From Candidatus Tisiphia endosymbiont of Dascillus cervinus (GTDB taxonomy: Bacteria > Pseudomonadota > Alphaproteobacteria > Rickettsiales > Rickettsiaceae), in assembly GCF_964026405.1 (NCBI RefSeq), contig NZ_OZ032146.1, positions 372,001 through 436,000 of the forward strand: 64,000 nt of DNA, read 5' to 3'. The position numbers and the translations under genes were made by a program. Numbering within the stretch: the first letter of the stretch is position 1; each line of letters starts with the position of its first letter. The notes under the pieces were generated by a model. It had not been told where the DNA came from, ran no database searches, and saw only the letters and a list, made by a program, of their open reading frames with translations. Below, one piece after another: positions 29,143 through 38,950 of the stretch.

Positions 29143-30679
29143 CTTACTTTTACCCACAATTTTGGGAAAGAAATATAGATAATATTTCGATACTTTCTGT
29201 AAGATTTTCGTAGCCCCTCCATAATGTCATAGTTCCTGGTAATTTATCATTTTTTCTATTCATAAATCCTCCTAATTTACCAAGCCAAATAATAGCTTGT
29301 TTCATAGTTGGAGGTTCTTCAGGTATAAAAATAGTTTTATGCTCTCGAATATAAAGAGCTTGCCATTCTTGTGAAGTTAAAATCTTAGTACACACTTCTT
29401 GCGGATGAGATATTGCTACTTTTGATAAATATAAAATTTTAAATGCAATGATGCTTTTTATGGCAATTAATTTTTCTAGTCTTTCTTTTGTAGCTAAACG
29501 AGAATTTTCTATTTTACATCCAGATTTTAGAACTCTAAAATATTCTTCAATTCTCCATCTTAACTTATACCAATTTATCCTTTCAATCGCATCTTCAAAA
29601 TTACTGACAGGAACATTAGTTAGCAAGAGACAATCAATTGCTTCCACTCCTTTAGGGGGGAATTTTTCTTTAGCTCTTACAACATAGAGCACTACTTTAT
29701 CACTGATTTTGTGTTCAGTATTTTTTGAACCATATAATGAAAGGGTTCTAATTGGTATTAAACCAGACATATATTTTATTTCAATATTTGCCATTCTTGC
29801 TGCTTCATTGTTCTTTTTTGGAACTTGAATTACTATTTCTTTCTTTGCTGATATCTGATTTATATGGGTTTACAAATTTGTTTTTCTTCCCTCTGTAGAA
29901 ATAAATTTTCTATTTTGTCTATTACGAACAATAAACAAACTACCCTTTTCTTGACACGACCATAATAGTTCAAAGATATCTGCTTCTCTGTCACCAATAG
30001 TTATAACTTTAGTGTCTTTAGGTATAATATGCATAGTGTCCTTAAGTGCTGCTATCCACTTATAACTTTCTTTATCTTCACTAGAAGAGATATATTTTCT
30101 TCTTGATTTCTCTTGTGCAGTTTCTTCACGTATAGCACGATCCCAACATTGTTGAGAAGATAATCCTAAAGGTAATCCTTCCACTGTAAACATCAAGGCA
30201 CTATGCACAATCAGCCCCATTTTATGTTTTGTATAAGACTTTGAGACGCTACCGAGTCCTTTAGTTTTAATATGAGAATCAAAATCTAGGTATGTTGTAT
30301 CCTGAACTGAAAATACAAACTCATTACCTTTAATCCTTTCTTGTGTTTCTTTATAATGTGAATGATAAATTCCCGCTGGATCAAATTTTTTATTGCTAAA
30401 TAATCTATACGCTCCTTTAGCCTCTTTCCAACTTCTGCAACTTTGATTTATTGAACCAGAAGCTTTGCTTTCTATAAGTGAGCTAGTTTTAATAAGCCTT
30501 TTTATAAGTCTTTGATCTCCAAAGTTAACATGCCTAAATTCCCTTTCTAACCACTTATCACCTAAGTTGTAAGCATTAGATAATGCTTGTATATGCCTCA
30601 TTCTTTCCCCTTCTTATATTTTAAGTATATAATTCAATATTATTTTACACTTAATTTTATATTTGTGGGTAAAAGTAAG
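29143..30679 (-). mobile_element. Tn5/IS50-like insertion sequence
   Basis: 1537 bases with 17-base inverted ends CTTACTTTTACCCACAA (29143-29159) and its complement (30663-30679), flanked by a 9-base target duplication CCCAAGACA (29134-29142 and 30680-30688). Nine-base duplications are typical of the Tn5/IS50 group of IS4. The single transposase frame is interrupted by a stop codon. Confidence 0.9.
29150..30601 (-). pseudogene. IS4-family (Tn5-like) transposase with an in-frame stop
   Basis: About 483 codons in one frame, from ATG at 30601 to 29150, broken only by TAA at 29870-29872. Tn5-like N-terminus: EFRHVNFGDQRLIKRL, SINQSCRSWKEAKGAYRLFSN. Catalytic residues fit QDTTYLDF (D), TIGDREADIFEL (D) and RWRIEEYFRVLKSG (E, with the Y-R-E-K signature). 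The last acidic residue lies downstream of the stop, so the truncated product cannot be active. Because both halves are in the same frame, this is a point mutation, not a frameshift. Confidence 0.88.
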
Positions 30680-30718
30680 CCCAAGACATTATTGAAGTAT
30701 GCTAGCAAATACACATTC

Positions 30719-30853
30719 ATGGCTGTAGATATGTATTTTTTAATAAGAATAGTAAGATTCTTACTTGTAAGTTCTTTACTTATAACGTATACTAGACTTA
30801 TAGGGTCTAAGCATAAATCCCCGTGGATAAACTGGATGTTTTTTGGGTTCTAG
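30719..30853 (+). CDS. Possible small membrane protein
   Basis: 44 codons from ATG 30719: MAVDMYFLIRIVRFLLVSS and on to a WINWMFFGF ending. One hydrophobic helix is predicted. No RBS is obvious and I know no homologue. It might equally be chance sequence or a remnant of the gene cut by the IS. Confidence 0.25.
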   Translation: MAVDMYFLIRIVRFLLVSSLLITYTRLIGSKHKSPWINWMFFGF

Positions 30854-30930
30854 TGGGGAAGTGCTTTTTTTTGAAATAAGATGGAGCGTTTTGGATAATC
30901 TCAAAAAACAAAACTATTCTAGGGGTAGGT

Positions 30931-31697
30931 ATGTATAAAAGTCTTCTTACTATTGCTATAGCGTTAATATCATTTACTTTACCGGTAATTGCTATGCAGT
31001 CTAAAGATTTACCAACAAATCAGAATGGTTCGTATCTTAATATATCTGTTACTGAACAAATGGATGTAAAAGAAGATTTACTTATATCTAGTATGCGAAT
31101 AGAAAAAGAGGGAGTTGATCTAAAATATATACAGGATGAGATTAACCTAATGATGTCTAAAGCAGTAAAAATGGCTAAAGAAGTTGAAGATATTACTGTA
31201 TCAACAGAACAATATTATGTTTACCAATATAACCAAGACCAAAATATTGATAATAAAAAAGATGAAATAAAGAAAAAATGTGGCGTGGTACTCAGGTATT
31301 ATCACTGAAAAGCAAATCATCTGAGGCTTTATTGACATTAATTGGAAAATTACAGAATGAAGGGCTGTTAATACAAAGTTTAAATTATACTCTTTCTAAT
31401 GAAAAAAGAGAAGTCATCCGAGATTATATGATAGAAGCTGCTATTGCAAAACTAAAGCAACGAGCTACACGTGTAGCTAAAGCTCTTGGTAAAGAATACG
31501 ATGGATTTACTATGATAAATGTTGATCCTGAAACAAGGAGAATGCCAGTGCCTAGATTGATGATGGTATTACCTGTAAATGCTAATGATAGTGCGGTTAA
31601 TATGCCAGTTGCAGAACCAAGCACAAGTGAGGTAACTATAACTGTTTCCGCTACTGCTTTGCTTAAATACGGCTCAGTGTTAGGAAACAAGCGATAA
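30931..31697 (+). pseudogene. SIMPL (DUF541) periplasmic protein with a frameshift at an A-run
   Basis: N-terminal part 30931-31308 begins with a clear signal peptide (MYKSLLTIAIALISFTLPVIA). The C-terminal part continues in another frame up to 31697 (QVLSLKSKSSEALLTLIGKLQ and AKALGKEYDGFTMINVDPE, typical of SIMPL proteins). The frames meet at an A6 run (31273-31278). The change may be a fixed one-base indel, or slippage on the run may still allow some full-length product. SIMPL proteins are periplasmic, oligomeric and of poorly known function. Confidence 0.8.
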
Positions 31698-31822
31698 AGT
31701 ACCACTTATATTTCTGATAGAAAATTTCTTAAATAGCACTAGCCGATACAATTAGCGTTAAGGTAGCTGCGATGAGCTAACACTTATATTTTATAGCACA
31801 ACGAAAGCACGAGGTAATAATT

Positions 31823-32047
31823 ATGAAAGTATCTAGTAAAGGGCAAATAACTATACCTATAGATATTAGAAGTAAATTTGGCTTCTTGCCAGATACAGAA
31901 ATCACTTTTATAGAAAAAGAAGACGGCGTTCTATTAAAAAAATATCAAAATCAAAATAATAGAGGTAATAAATTAATATTGCATATGTCTGGAAAAAGCA
32001 CAGTAAAAATGTCTACTGATACCATAATGAAATTAACTAGATCATGA
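31823..32047 (+). CDS. vapB: AbrB/VapB-type antitoxin
   Basis: 74 residues. The N-terminal swapped-hairpin DNA-binding domain reads MKVSSKGQITIPIDIRSKFG, followed by EITFIEKEDGVLLKK. The last 25 residues should bind and block the toxin. Its ATGA overlaps the toxin start by four bases, the usual antitoxin-toxin coupling. Such antitoxins repress their own promoter; the leader at 31740-31822 is the likely site. Confidence 0.9.
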   Translation: MKVSSKGQITIPIDIRSKFGFLPDTEITFIEKEDGVLLKKYQNQNNRGNKLILHMSGKSTVKMSTDTIMKLTRS

Positions 32048-32442
32048 TCTTAGTTGACAGTAATATATTATTGGATATTATCACCTGTGATGCTAGTTGG
32101 TATAATTGGTCTTCTAACCAATTGTTAAAATTATCGCAATTTCATGAATTAGCAATTAATGATTATATATATACAGAAGTTTCAATAGGATTTGAAAGAA
32201 TTGAAGAACTTGAAGAAATAATCGGCGATAATTTTAAAGTTCTTCCTATCCCTAAAGAAGCCCTATTTTTAGCAGGAAAAGTTTTTATACAATATAAAAA
32301 AGCAAATAGTGGCAAGAAAAACTCCGTATTACTAGATTTCTTTATCGGAGCACATGCGTCTGTATTAAATATTCCTCTTCTTACAAGAGATGTGGCACGT
32401 TACAAAACATATTTTTCTAAACTCCATCTTATTCACCCTTAG
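32044..32442 (+). CDS. vapC: PIN-domain ribonuclease toxin VapC
   Basis: 132 residues. The PIN-domain acidic residues are in place: Asp5 (ILVDSN), Glu45 (YTEVSIG), Asp98 (LLDFFIGAHA) and Asp116 (LLTRDVARYKTYF). VapC toxins cut specific tRNAs or rRNA; the target here is unknown. It is intact and paired with the antitoxin upstream. Confidence 0.9.
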   Translation: MILVDSNILLDIITCDASWYNWSSNQLLKLSQFHELAINDYIYTEVSIGFERIEELEEIIGDNFKVLPIPKEALFLAGKVFIQYKKANSGKKNSVLLDFFIGAHASVLNIPLLTRDVARYKTYFSKLHLIHP

Positions 32443-32612
32443 GTCAAAAGATTTACAATCTTATTCTAATGTATACTTGTGACTGCTTGATTTCGAAATG
32501 ACACTGGCTTGCTTTCATCGGCAACAAGCGGCTCAAATTAACTATTTTTATAGTATACATATTTAGCAAGAATAACTATAACAAATATAGGTTTATCCAT
32601 TATAAATTCATT

Positions 32613-34148
32613 ATGAAAAATACATATTATATTACCACCCCTATTTATTATGTTAATGATATACCTCACATAGGGCATGCTTATACAAGCGTTGCGTCTG
32701 ACGTAATAGCAAGATTTATGCGTTTATCAGGTAAAGAGGTAATGTTTCTGACCGGTACTGATGAACATGGTCAAAAGGTAGAAAAATCTGCTATTGCCAA
32801 AAATGTTGAACCACAAATATTTACCGATACAGTATCTGAAACTTTTCGTACATTAATGCACTCAATGAACATTTCTAATGATGATTTTATTAGAACTACA
32901 GAAGCTAGGCATAAACAAGCAGTAAGTAGTCTATGGCAAAAATTGCTAGATAGTGGCAATATTTACCTTGATAGCTATAAAGGCTGGTACTCGACGCGTG
33001 ATGAGGCTTTTTATGATGAATCAGAATTAACAGAAGATGGACTAGCTCCGACTAAAGCTCCTGTTGAATGGCTTGAAGAACCAAGTTACTTTTTTGCCCT
33101 ATCAAAATGGCAAGATAAATTATTAGATTTTTACGATGCCAACCCTGATTTTATCAGACCAAGTACTAGACGTAATGAAGTTATTAGTTTTGTCAAATCC
33201 GGATTGCATGATTTATCCATATCACGTTCTAGTTTTAAGTGGGGAATTAAAGTACCAAATGATGAAAAGCACGTAATATATGTATGGCTTGATGCACTAA
33301 CCAACTATATTTCGGCTTTAGGATATCCAAATGATACAAGTCAGTATAACAAATTTTGGCCGACTGATGTTCATATAGTCGGTAAAGATATATTACGCTT
33401 TCATGCCGTATACTGGCCAGCATTTTTGATGGCAGCTGGCTTGCCGTTACCAAAATGTGTTATGGCACATGGGTGGTGGACTAATGAAGGACAAAAAATC
33501 TCTAAATCTATAGGGAATGTAATTGATCCATTGCAATTAATAAAAGAGTTTGGTTTAGATCCAGTTAGGTATTATTTGATGAGAGAGGTAATATTTGGCT
33601 CAGATGGTAATTATTCTCGTAGTAGCTTAATCAATAGAGTGAATAGTGAGCTATCTAATAAAATTGGTAATTTATTGCAAAGAACTCTAGCCTTTGTTTA
33701 TAATAACAACGAGACAAAAATTCCGTCAATTGGCAAGGAATCTATCGATAGCATTTATGAGTCATTTTTAATGAAGCTATCCCACCAAATTATATCAGAA
33801 AATTCACTGTTCACTAAGACTTTTGCTATTAATTCTGTGTTAGAAAATATTATTACTTTAACCGAAGAAGCCAATATTTATATAGATCGAGAAGCCCCTT
33901 GGCAGTTAAAAAAAACTGATCCTATAAGGATGAATGAGGTGTTATATACGCTACTTGAGACACTAAGATATATTGCTGTAATGTTACAGCCATTTATTCC
34001 TGATTCGGCTAATAAAATGCTTGATCAGCTTGGTGTACCAAAAAGTCAGAGAATGTTTAAACATTTAACAAAGGAGTTTATTTTAATTCCAGGTAGTAAC
34101 ATTAGCCAGCCAAAAGCTATATTTCCAAGATTTCAGGATAATACTTGA
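32613..34148 (+). CDS. metG: Methionyl-tRNA synthetase
   Basis: Charges tRNA-Met. 511 residues, the short form without the C-terminal tRNA-binding domain. The N-terminus TTPIYYVNDIPHIGHAYTSV contains the HIGH motif, and KISKSIGN is the KMSKS loop near residue 296. The zinc knuckle region lacks the four-Cys cluster (SYKGWYSTRDEAFYDESEL), which fits the zinc-free type. ATG at 32613. Confidence 0.97.
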   Translation: MKNTYYITTPIYYVNDIPHIGHAYTSVASDVIARFMRLSGKEVMFLTGTDEHGQKVEKSAIAKNVEPQIFTDTVSETFRTLMHSMNISNDDFIRTTEARHKQAVSSLWQKLLDSGNIYLDSYKGWYSTRDEAFYDESELTEDGLAPTKAPVEWLEEPSYFFALSKWQDKLLDFYDANPDFIRPSTRRNEVISFVKSGLHDLSISRSSFKWGIKVPNDEKHVIYVWLDALTNYISALGYPNDTSQYNKFWPTDVHIVGKDILRFHAVYWPAFLMAAGLPLPKCVMAHGWWTNEGQKISKSIGNVIDPLQLIKEFGLDPVRYYLMREVIFGSDGNYSRSSLINRVNSELSNKIGNLLQRTLAFVYNNNETKIPSIGKESIDSIYESFLMKLSHQIISENSLFTKTFAINSVLENIITLTEEANIYIDREAPWQLKKTDPIRMNEVLYTLLETLRYIAVMLQPFIPDSANKMLDQLGVPKSQRMFKHLTKEFILIPGSNISQPKAIFPRFQDNT

Positions 34149-34166
34149 TGAAAATAGAAGTCTATT

Positions 34167-34493
34167 CTAGTTATTTCTTGTAGCATATATTGTAGTTCTT
34201 AAACTATGTATGGCCTTAAAACCTAGATAAACGGAAATACGCTCAATAATTATCTGTTGGTGAAATGATATTTCTAAGGCGATGCTCGAATTTTCCACTT
34301 GTACATGTAAAATATTTATTATCTGTCCTTTCTCTTTAGGGCTAGATATTTTTAAGGGGCTAGTTTTGCTACTAAATTTTGGTCCAACAATCTTGCTCCA
34401 ATTAATCATAATTTCTGCAAGCAATGGGTGCTGTTTACCAAAGATTCGTCTAATAATTATGTTGATGTCATGGCTAAGCGGTTTCATGGGCAA
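34167..34493 (-). CDS. DUF721/DciA-like protein
   Basis: 108 residues with the DUF721 layout: an N-terminal helical stretch, INWSKIVGPKFSSKTSPLKI, and LHVQVENSSIALEISFHQQIIIERI. DciA proteins are the ancestral loaders of the replicative helicase in bacteria without DnaC, so a role in loading DnaB is plausible. It starts inside the last 20 bases of the upstream glycosyltransferase gene. Confidence 0.72.
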   Translation of the reverse strand: MPMKPLSHDINIIIRRIFGKQHPLLAEIMINWSKIVGPKFSSKTSPLKISSPKEKGQIINILHVQVENSSIALEISFHQQIIIERISVYLGFKAIHSLRTTIYATRNN

Positions 34494-35487
34494 AATTAAT
34501 TATTGTAACCATTACTACTAATATAGCAAAGATAATTGATAATAAAGGAAAGTACAGAGAAATGATTGATAATACCATAAGTAATATATTGCATATTATA
34601 ATTCTACTCACTACTTCCTTATGACTTTTACCATTTCTGACTGCTTTTTGAAAAAAATGCTTTAAGTGAGGTTGCCAAATTTTCTCCTTATTAACTAGTC
34701 TAATTAGTATGGTTAATCCTCCATCTGCTAGGTAATATAAGCTAGCAATAGATGAAGCAACAAACAAATGAACACTAGATGCTGAAATAAGTAGCAAACA
34801 TAAACCTAATAAAAATCCTAAGCTTATACTACCTACGTCCCCTAGAAAGATTTTAGCAGGATGCCAGTTAAATATCAAAAAACCTATGGAACATGCTAAT
34901 ATAATGATGTTAAGCACAATTATAAAATTTGTATTTATTATTATATCAGATTTTAGATAACAAAGTATCAATATAGTGATCGATAAATGAATAGATTCAG
35001 CACCACTAATACCATCTATTCCATCAAGAAAATTATAAATATTTAAAAAGACAATCAATCCTATTATAGATAGCATAAAATCAATATATAAAGGTAATTC
35101 GTGATGAAATAATACTACTGGAAATAAAAATAGGAAAATGGCTATTGTAGAACAAATTATGTGAAAAATTAGTCTTACAAATATCGGAATGGAAATAAGA
35201 TCATCTAAAAATGAAATGCTGGAAATGATCAGCAGTAAAGGTACAATTTTAATTGAGTTTATCAGAGTTTTTGTTGAAAAATATTCATAGGCGATAAGAG
35301 CAATTATTACCACTATAACTATCGCGAGTCCACCTCCTCTTGGTGTGATTCTACTATGTGCTCTACGTGGATCTGGTATATCCACCACTCCAAAAGATGG
35401 AAGACTAGAAATCAATAGCCAAGTAAGAAAGCTTGTTGCTATAAAAGATAATAAAAACAAAAAACTATAATTAATAAAGTTACTCAT
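34474..35487 (-). CDS. MraY/WecA-family phospho-sugar transferase
   Basis: 337-residue multi-spanning membrane enzyme that moves a sugar-1-phosphate from a UDP-sugar to undecaprenyl phosphate. Motifs of the family are in order: FLDDLISIPIFVRLIFH, NIYNFLDGIDGISGAES, KIFLGDVGSISLGFLLG and HLKHFFQKAVRNGKSHKEV. These fit WecA/WbpL more than MraY. It may start an O-antigen-like chain exported by the ABC pair at 15.5-17 kb, but that link is inference. Overlaps radC by four bases. Confidence 0.85.
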   Translation of the reverse strand: MSNFINYSFLFLLSFIATSFLTWLLISSLPSFGVVDIPDPRRAHSRITPRGGGLAIVIVVIIALIAYEYFSTKTLINSIKIVPLLLIISSISFLDDLISIPIFVRLIFHIICSTIAIFLFLFPVVLFHHELPLYIDFMLSIIGLIVFLNIYNFLDGIDGISGAESIHLSITILILCYLKSDIIINTNFIIVLNIIILACSIGFLIFNWHPAKIFLGDVGSISLGFLLGLCLLLISASSVHLFVASSIASLYYLADGGLTILIRLVNKEKIWQPHLKHFFQKAVRNGKSHKEVVSRIIICNILLMVLSIISLYFPLLSIIFAILVVMVTIINFAHETA

Positions 35488-36164
35488 AACAGCATATTAG
35501 ATTTAAAACTGAAATATTCATTGGCTGTAATAATTACGTGGTCATGAACCGATATGTTCATATTAGCACAAGTTTCTACTATTTTGTGTGTTAGTTCAAT
35601 ATCAGTATTTGAAGGCTTACTAATACCACTTGGATGATTATGTACCAATATAATTGCACCAGCTTCATTAAATAAAGCTCTTTTAATTATTTCTCTTGGA
35701 TATATTGTTGCCTGATCTATAGTGCCTTGGCTTAAAATTTCATCAGCAATTAGGACATTCTTTTTATTTAAAAATAAGATACGAAATTGTTCTGTTTTCA
35801 TGCTGCCCATCGTTGCTTTTAGATAGTATATTAGAACGTTCCAAGAACTAATTACATTTTGATTTATTACTTTTTGTTTTAGCATTCTGTTAGTTAGTTC
35901 ACGCATAATGACAAAATTTACATATAAATTATCATTAGTTCCTTTAATATTAAGCAATTTTTCTTTATCTGCATTTATTAAATTAGCAAGACTACCAAAT
36001 TGTGTTAATAATTCCTTTGCTAATGGTTTTACATCTTTTCTAGGTATTACAGAAAATAATATCATTTCAAGTAATTCATAATCTGCAAGATTTTCTGCAG
36101 AAACAATAATACGTTGTCTTAAGCGTTGTCTATGCCCAATATAATGGGGTATATCATCTTTCAT
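35484..36164 (-). CDS. radC: RadC family JAMM-domain protein
   Basis: 226 residues. An N-terminal helix-hairpin-helix region (FGSLANLINADKEKLLNIKG) is followed by the JAB/JAMM metalloprotease-like fold with EILSQGTIDQATIYPREI and the metal motif HNHPSGISKPSNTD. A DNA-repair role was once proposed for RadC but is not well supported. The gene sits between map and the WecA-like gene, 8 bases from map, apparently one transcript map-radC-wecA-dciA. Confidence 0.94.
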   Translation of the reverse strand: MKDDIPHYIGHRQRLRQRIIVSAENLADYELLEMILFSVIPRKDVKPLAKELLTQFGSLANLINADKEKLLNIKGTNDNLYVNFVIMRELTNRMLKQKVINQNVISSWNVLIYYLKATMGSMKTEQFRILFLNKKNVLIADEILSQGTIDQATIYPREIIKRALFNEAGAIILVHNHPSGISKPSNTDIELTHKIVETCANMNISVHDHVIITANEYFSFKSNMLL

Positions 36165-36172
36165 ATTTAGTT

Positions 36173-36967
36173 TTACAATAAGTCTGTTTTATAAGGCGGA
36201 TATGTCAAATGTTTTGGTGATAAAGTAAAAATGTCAAAACCATCTTTGGTTACGCCTAAACTATGTTCAAATTGTGCTGATAATGATTTATCACTTGTTG
36301 TAACTGTCCAACCGTCTAATTTACTTAGATGAGTGGAGTGATGTCCAGCATTTACCATTGGTTCAATAGTAAAAAACATACCTTCCTCCAAGACCAAGCC
36401 AGTGCCAGCTTTGCCATAATGTAGAATAGTTGGTTCTGTATGAAATATACGCCCTATCCCGTGACCAGTATAATTTCTAACAACTGAATAATTATGTTTT
36501 TCAACATAAGTTTGTATAGCATTTCCGATATCTCCTAAATGTACTCCTGGTTTTACTAGTTCAATTCCTATCATCATAGCATCATAAGTAACCTGTACTA
36601 AGCGTTTTGCTTTAATTCCTACATCACCAACATAATACATTCTACTAGTATCACCATACCATCCATCGACAATTACAGTAACGTCAATATTTATTATATC
36701 GCCATTTTTAAGGAGTTTATCATTTGGAATACCATGGCATACTACATGATTAACAGAAGTACAAATTGATTTCGGAAACCCATTATAGTTCAAAGGTGCA
36801 GGGATTGCATTATTAGACACAATAAAATCGTGGCAAAGATCATTTAAATAGATCGTACTCACTCCTGGTTTTACATAATTAGTAATGAAATCTAAGGTTT
36901 CTGCAGCAAGTTTGCCTGCAATATGCATTTTCTTAAAGTTTTCTAGGGAATGAATTGTTATGGTCAT
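36173..36967 (-). CDS. map: Methionine aminopeptidase, type I
   Basis: Removes the initiator methionine from nascent proteins. 264 residues from the internal ATG at 36967 (MTITIHSLENFKKMHIAG); a longer frame reaches 36997, but the shorter start matches the family. The metal ligands are in VDGWYGDTSRM, the catalytic His in NYTGHGIGRIFHTEP, and the last acidic ligands in FFTIEPMVNAG and QFEHSLGVTK. First gene of the map-radC operon. Confidence 0.96.
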   Translation of the reverse strand: MTITIHSLENFKKMHIAGKLAAETLDFITNYVKPGVSTIYLNDLCHDFIVSNNAIPAPLNYNGFPKSICTSVNHVVCHGIPNDKLLKNGDIINIDVTVIVDGWYGDTSRMYYVGDVGIKAKRLVQVTYDAMMIGIELVKPGVHLGDIGNAIQTYVEKHNYSVVRNYTGHGIGRIFHTEPTILHYGKAGTGLVLEEGMFFTIEPMVNAGHHSTHLSKLDGWTVTTSDKSLSAQFEHSLGVTKDGFDIFTLSPKHLTYPPYKTDLL

Positions 36968-37000
36968 AAAATAATTAACTTTTTTTATTAAAATCATCTA

Positions 37001-37265
37001 TAGCTAACCCGATTAGTATTTAGCCATAGTAAATTGTTGTCATTGCGAGAAGCCATTTTGGTGGCGACGAAGCAATCCAAGAAGATGATTGGATCTGGAT
37101 TGCTTCGTCGTAGCAATGCTACTCCTTGCAATGACGTTTGGGTAAAAGCCTTTCCGTCTATTAGCGAGACCACGTGAGTGGTCGTGGCAATCCACTTCAT
37201 TTAGATTGTTTCGTCGTACTCACGCACTCCTCACAATGACGAAGTAATGCTAATCGGGTTAGCTA
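37001..37265. mobile_element. Miniature inverted-repeat element with TA duplication (copy 1)
   Basis: 265 bases. Termini TAGCTAACCCGATTAGTATT (37001-37020) and its complement (37246-37265) differ at one position. TA dinucleotides flank both sides (36999-37000, 37266-37267). The interior is two GC-richer palindromic modules, one bounded by GTCATTGCGAG and GCAATGAC. There is no coding gene. TA duplications are typical of IS630/Tc1-mariner-type elements. With its flanks it fills the map-ctaG gap. Confidence 0.8.
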
Positions 37266-37300
37266 TATAAATATATACTAAATTTCTACTTCTTAAATTA

Positions 37301-37891
37301 TTATTTGAATTTCATTGAATCTTTTTCAATGGTTCTTACCTTATAAAAACTGTAAGATAAGGTTATTGTATCCACATCATTCATTTCTTTATCTTCCTCA
37401 AAATCAGAGTCTATAAAAAATGTCACTGGCATCAACATTTTTTCTCCTGCTTTTAATAACTGTTCTTCAAAACAAAAACAATGTATTTTAACAAAGTATT
37501 TACCAGCTTTATTAGGTGTAACATTATAAATGGAAGTTCCTATTATATCATCGTTACTTAGATTTTCAGACTCATAAAAAATTAGTGTATTTTGTCCTAG
37601 GGTAACTTTAGACCTCCTTTGCTTAGGAATAAATCTCCAAGGCAATTTACTGTCAACATTAGAATCAAATTCTATAGTTATGGTTCTAGTTCCTTTTTTA
37701 GGAGAATATATATTGAGTTCTTGTCTTGTGGTAGTACCACCATATCCAGTGACTTTACAAAATAAATTGTAAATTGGTATTGATGCAAAGCTTAAAAAAA
37801 CCATGCTAAGTACTAAACTAACTAGGGCTAAGGCAAAATTTCTATTAGATTTTTGTAACACTATGTTGCTCTCTTTTTGTAAAAAAGTCAA
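37301..37891 (-). CDS. ctaG: Cytochrome c oxidase assembly protein CtaG/Cox11
   Basis: Delivers copper to the CuB site of oxidase subunit I. 196 residues: one N-terminal membrane helix (about 18-42) running into the family motif [18 protein letters not shown], then a periplasmic beta domain with the copper-binding CFCFEEQ and KLPWRFIP. The gene is not beside coxC, which lies at 1.6 kb. Confidence 0.96.
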   Translation of the reverse strand: MTFLQKESNIVLQKSNRNFALALVSLVLSMVFLSFASIPIYNLFCKVTGYGGTTTRQELNIYSPKKGTRTITIEFDSNVDSKLPWRFIPKQRRSKVTLGQNTLIFYESENLSNDDIIGTSIYNVTPNKAGKYFVKIHCFCFEEQLLKAGEKMLMPVTFFIDSDFEEDKEMNDVDTITLSYSFYKVRTIEKDSMKFK

Positions 37892-37998
37892 ATTTCAATT
37901 TTTTACAAGAAGTCTATTTAAAATATTTTAAACTTATGATATTATGTACCCATTCTAGTATATGCCCTAAGTAAAGGAATCTATTTTAAAGGTATTAT

Positions 37999-38883
37999 AT
38001 GACTAACAAAATCAGTGTGCCAGTAATTTCTGCAGAATCAGGGTTTTATCAATATTTGCAAAAGATCAATAAAGTTCCGTCACTTTCACAAGAAGAAGAG
38101 TTTCTACTTGCCAAAGCCTATCTTGAGCAGAATGATCTAGAAGCTGCTCATAAGCTAGTAACTAGTCACTTGAAATTGGTAGCAAAAATTGCCGTTAGAT
38201 ATAGAAATTATGGACTACCTCTAAATGAGCTTGTGTCAGAAGGGAATTTAGGTCTTATGCAAGCAGTAAAGAAATATAATCCTGATTTAGGTTTTCGCTT
38301 GTCTACTTATGCTTTGTGGTGGATTAAAGCTTCAATCCATGAATATGTTCTAAGATCTTGGTCTTTGGTTAAAATGGGTACTACGGCAGCACAAAAAAAG
38401 TTATTTTTTAGCCTTGGTAAAATTAAGCATAAAATCACTAACCTATATTCAAGAGCTGTTACAGATCAAGATTTTGTTCAAATTGCTCAAGAACTTGGAG
38501 TGACTAAGAATGAAGTTAGTGAAATGAATTATAGGTTATCTGGTCCAGATTTATCATTGAATAATTTGGTAAATAGTGGAAATGATAACAGTGATAGCGA
38601 GCTAATTGAATTTTTACCGGAAACCCGTCCAAGTCAAGAGCTAAGATTAATTAGCCAAGAGGATTCTGTTAACAAACATAATTTGCTAACACAAGCGATG
38701 AAGATATTAAATGATCGTGAATTACATATTCTCACTGAGCGTAAATTAAAAGATTCTCCAAAAACTCTTGATACTCTTAGTATTGAATATAAAATCTCTA
38801 AGGAAAGAATTAGGCAGATTGAGAACACAGCATTTGAGAAAGTGAAAAACTTTATATTGCAACAGATGCCAAAAGTTGTTTAA
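37999..38883 (+). CDS. rpoH: Heat-shock sigma factor RpoH (sigma-32)
   Basis: 294-residue sigma factor. Region 2 reads LVSEGNLGLMQAVKKYNPDLGFRLSTYALWWIKASIHEYVLRSW, followed by the RpoH box QKKLFFSLGKIK, which separates it from RpoD. Region 4 ends ERIRQIENTAFEKVK. It directs heat-shock transcription. Single gene; the 107-base leader contains no obvious thermosensor that I can judge by eye. Confidence 0.96.
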   Translation: MTNKISVPVISAESGFYQYLQKINKVPSLSQEEEFLLAKAYLEQNDLEAAHKLVTSHLKLVAKIAVRYRNYGLPLNELVSEGNLGLMQAVKKYNPDLGFRLSTYALWWIKASIHEYVLRSWSLVKMGTTAAQKKLFFSLGKIKHKITNLYSRAVTDQDFVQIAQELGVTKNEVSEMNYRLSGPDLSLNNLVNSGNDNSDSELIEFLPETRPSQELRLISQEDSVNKHNLLTQAMKILNDRELHILTERKLKDSPKTLDTLSIEYKISKERIRQIENTAFEKVKNFILQQMPKVV

Positions 38884-38950
38884 GTGGATTACTATAATTT
38901 TTCTAGTATACTCAGATGGTTTTACAATATATTAAATTAAATATTAATTC

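Noticed and set aside
36994-37200. 68-codon open frame on the minus strand between map and ctaG
   Set aside because: It lies almost wholly inside the TA-flanked miniature element and its sequence is that of the repeated palindromic module.
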